Source of the DNA: Clostridia bacterium
GTDB taxonomy: Bacteria; Bacillota_A; Clostridia; Oscillospirales; Acutalibacteraceae
Assembly (NCBI GenBank): GCA_017547865.1
Contig: JAFYOA010000425.1
Span: forward strand, 1 to 5,114
Reading direction: 5' to 3'
DNA length: 5,114 bases
This document shows positions 4,379 to 5,114 of this stretch, piece by piece (the stretch's first letter is position 1; each line of letters begins with the position of its first letter). A program made the position numbers and the translations under genes. The notes beneath the pieces are model-generated. The model saw nothing but the letters and a program-made list of their open reading frames with translations, made no database searches and had not been told where the DNA came from.

Positions 4379-5114
4379 TTCATCAGCGGCTCCAGTACCG
4401 GGCGAATGCCCAGTGCCATGGCCATGAATCCAAGATCATTCGGGTGGGTGTTGTCCACGGTGCAGCTGTCTTCACCGAGGATTTTAAAGAAACTGCAGCC
4501 GTCGATGAAATACACGTTCTTGTCGCCGGCCTCCACGGCGTGCTGATACGTGGCCTTGATGATGGCCTTGCGTTCTTCTGTCCAGGGAGAAGAGACGTGC
4601 TTGGGCATGGAAATCATCACAATGGGCAAGTCAGGGTGCCGTTCACGAATGGCCTTATACATGGGCTCGTGGGTGGCGCGCAGGTGGTCGGAACTGGGGG
4701 CGTTGTGGTCGTAGTCCATCACCAGTACGCTCATATCCAGGTTGTTGATGTACTCCACCATCTCCGGTTCGCCCTTGGCGTTGCCGGAAAAGCCCAGGTT
4801 GATATAATCTGTATCCAGCCAGCGGGAAAGGATATCCTCGTAGGTGTTGCCGGGCTGGCTGCTGCATCCGCCCTGGGTAATGGAAGAACCGTAGAATACC
4901 ACGGGCTTGTCGTGTTTGTAGGGGTCGGGGGGCAGCACCTGTGCACCCTCCTGCACACCAATGTACAGAGAAGAAACGGTGCTGTACGTGGGCCACACAA
5001 TGGTCACGTCGTGCATTTTGCCGGGTTCACGTTCAATGGGCAGCTCAAAAAGGCTTTCGTAGCCGTCTTCCATATTGTAAGGCGGAATGAACGTTCTCAC
5101 AAACAGGCCATCAA
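4375..5114 (-). CDS. SGNH/GDSL-family hydrolase, C-terminal 245 residues (start outside window)
   Basis: The frame is open to the right edge; a GTG at 5098-5100 could be read as a start, but codons DGLF precede it in frame and no ribosome site fits, so the gene is partial. The fragment begins in what looks like the end of a beta-rich N-terminal domain, then enters a Lipase_GDSL_3-type SGNH domain, a combination I associate with GxDLY-GDSL_3 esterases acting on acylated carbohydrates. Counting from the edge, block I is FYGSSITQGG with the presumed nucleophile S77; block II is INLGFSGNAKGE with G107 and N111; block III is VMDYDHNAP with N137; block V is DNTHPND with D220 and H223. The catalytic set is therefore complete. 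The last 18 codons are those copied in the downstream array, and the stop codon belongs to the first linker. Substrate and location cannot be told without the N-terminus. Confidence 0.9.
   Translation of the reverse strand, partial: DGLFVRTFIPPYNMEDGYESLFELPIEREPGKMHDVTIVWPTYSTVSSLYIGVQEGAQVLPPDPYKHDKPVVFYGSSITQGGCSSQPGNTYEDILSRWLDTDYINLGFSGNAKGEPEMVEYINNLDMSVLVMDYDHNAPSSDHLRATHEPMYKAIRERHPDLPIVMISMPKHVSSPWTEERKAIIKATYQHAVEAGDKNVYFIDGCSFFKILGEDSCTVDNTHPNDLGFMAMALGIRPVLEPLMK

Noticed and set aside
3661..4427. Open reading frames through the repeats on both strands (for example plus 3661-4203, 4070-4315, 4182-4427; minus 3935-4117, 4047-4229, 4156-4341)
   Set aside because: They are translations of the tail-linker repeat in other frames. 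They recur with the 112-bp period, lack ribosome sites and match no family.
3931..4433. CRISPR array
   Set aside because: The period is 112 bp, both halves of each unit are repeated, there are no short unique spacers, and half of the unit is plainly the end of the adjacent gene.
3883..4433. Insertion sequence or MITE as the source of the repeats
   Set aside because: No transposase, terminal inverted repeats at the unit ends or short target duplications are visible; the linker's dyads are internal. It remains possible that the linker spreads by other means.
5098..5100. GTG as the start of the SGNH hydrolase
   Set aside because: The frame continues upstream to the window edge, no ribosome site precedes the GTG, and the family usually has a further N-terminal domain.

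Overview
The window looks like ordinary chromosome from a gut-type Clostridia (Oscillospiraceae/Ruminococcaceae-like) bacterium. The coding DNA is moderately GC-rich, the genes are short and closely packed with strong GGAGG-type ribosome sites, the promoters are sigma-A-like, and the intergenic gaps are AT-richer with simple hairpin terminators. The protein set (TcdA, DUF4037, GrpB, a small nitroreductase, a GDSL_3-type SGNH hydrolase) fits that group. This placement is inference from style and families, not from a marker gene.

Layout from left to right. (1) The 3' end of an unrecognised plus-strand gene (1-342) converges on a minus-strand nitroreductase (388-891), with a shared hairpin terminator between them. 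(2) A 124-bp divergent intergenic region carries back-to-back promoters for the nitroreductase and for a plus-strand pair. That pair is tcdA (1016-1732, tRNA ct6A dehydratase) and, three bases later in the same frame, a DUF4037 protein (1736-2818); it ends in an imperfect terminator. (3) An AT-rich convergent gap (about 2864-2965) follows, then the terminator of a minus-strand pair made of a three-helix small membrane protein (3513-3827) and a GrpB/UPF0157 nucleotidyltransferase-like protein (3001-3516), overlapping by ATGA. (4) A roughly 550-bp gene-free stretch (3828-4374) holds a hairpin and a tandem array. (5) The 3' part of a minus-strand SGNH/GDSL hydrolase (4375-5114) runs off the right edge.

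The unusual part is the array at 3931-4378. It has four units of exactly 112 bp, each made of a 55-bp copy of the last codons of the neighbouring hydrolase gene (the tail) and a 57-bp linker. The linker is almost invariant (one substitution among four copies), carries two inverted repeats, and supplies the hydrolase gene's present stop codon. The tails, although apparently untranslated, vary more than the linker, and mostly at positions that would be synonymous in the hydrolase frame. Variant types alternate along the array. This constant-linker/variable-tail structure at a gene's 3' end is the best candidate in the window for something undescribed. Nothing in the window shows a dedicated enzyme for it, and ordinary tandem duplication with gene conversion is the null explanation.

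The remaining genes are housekeeping or generic accessory functions. No obvious shared pathway links them beyond the two small operons.
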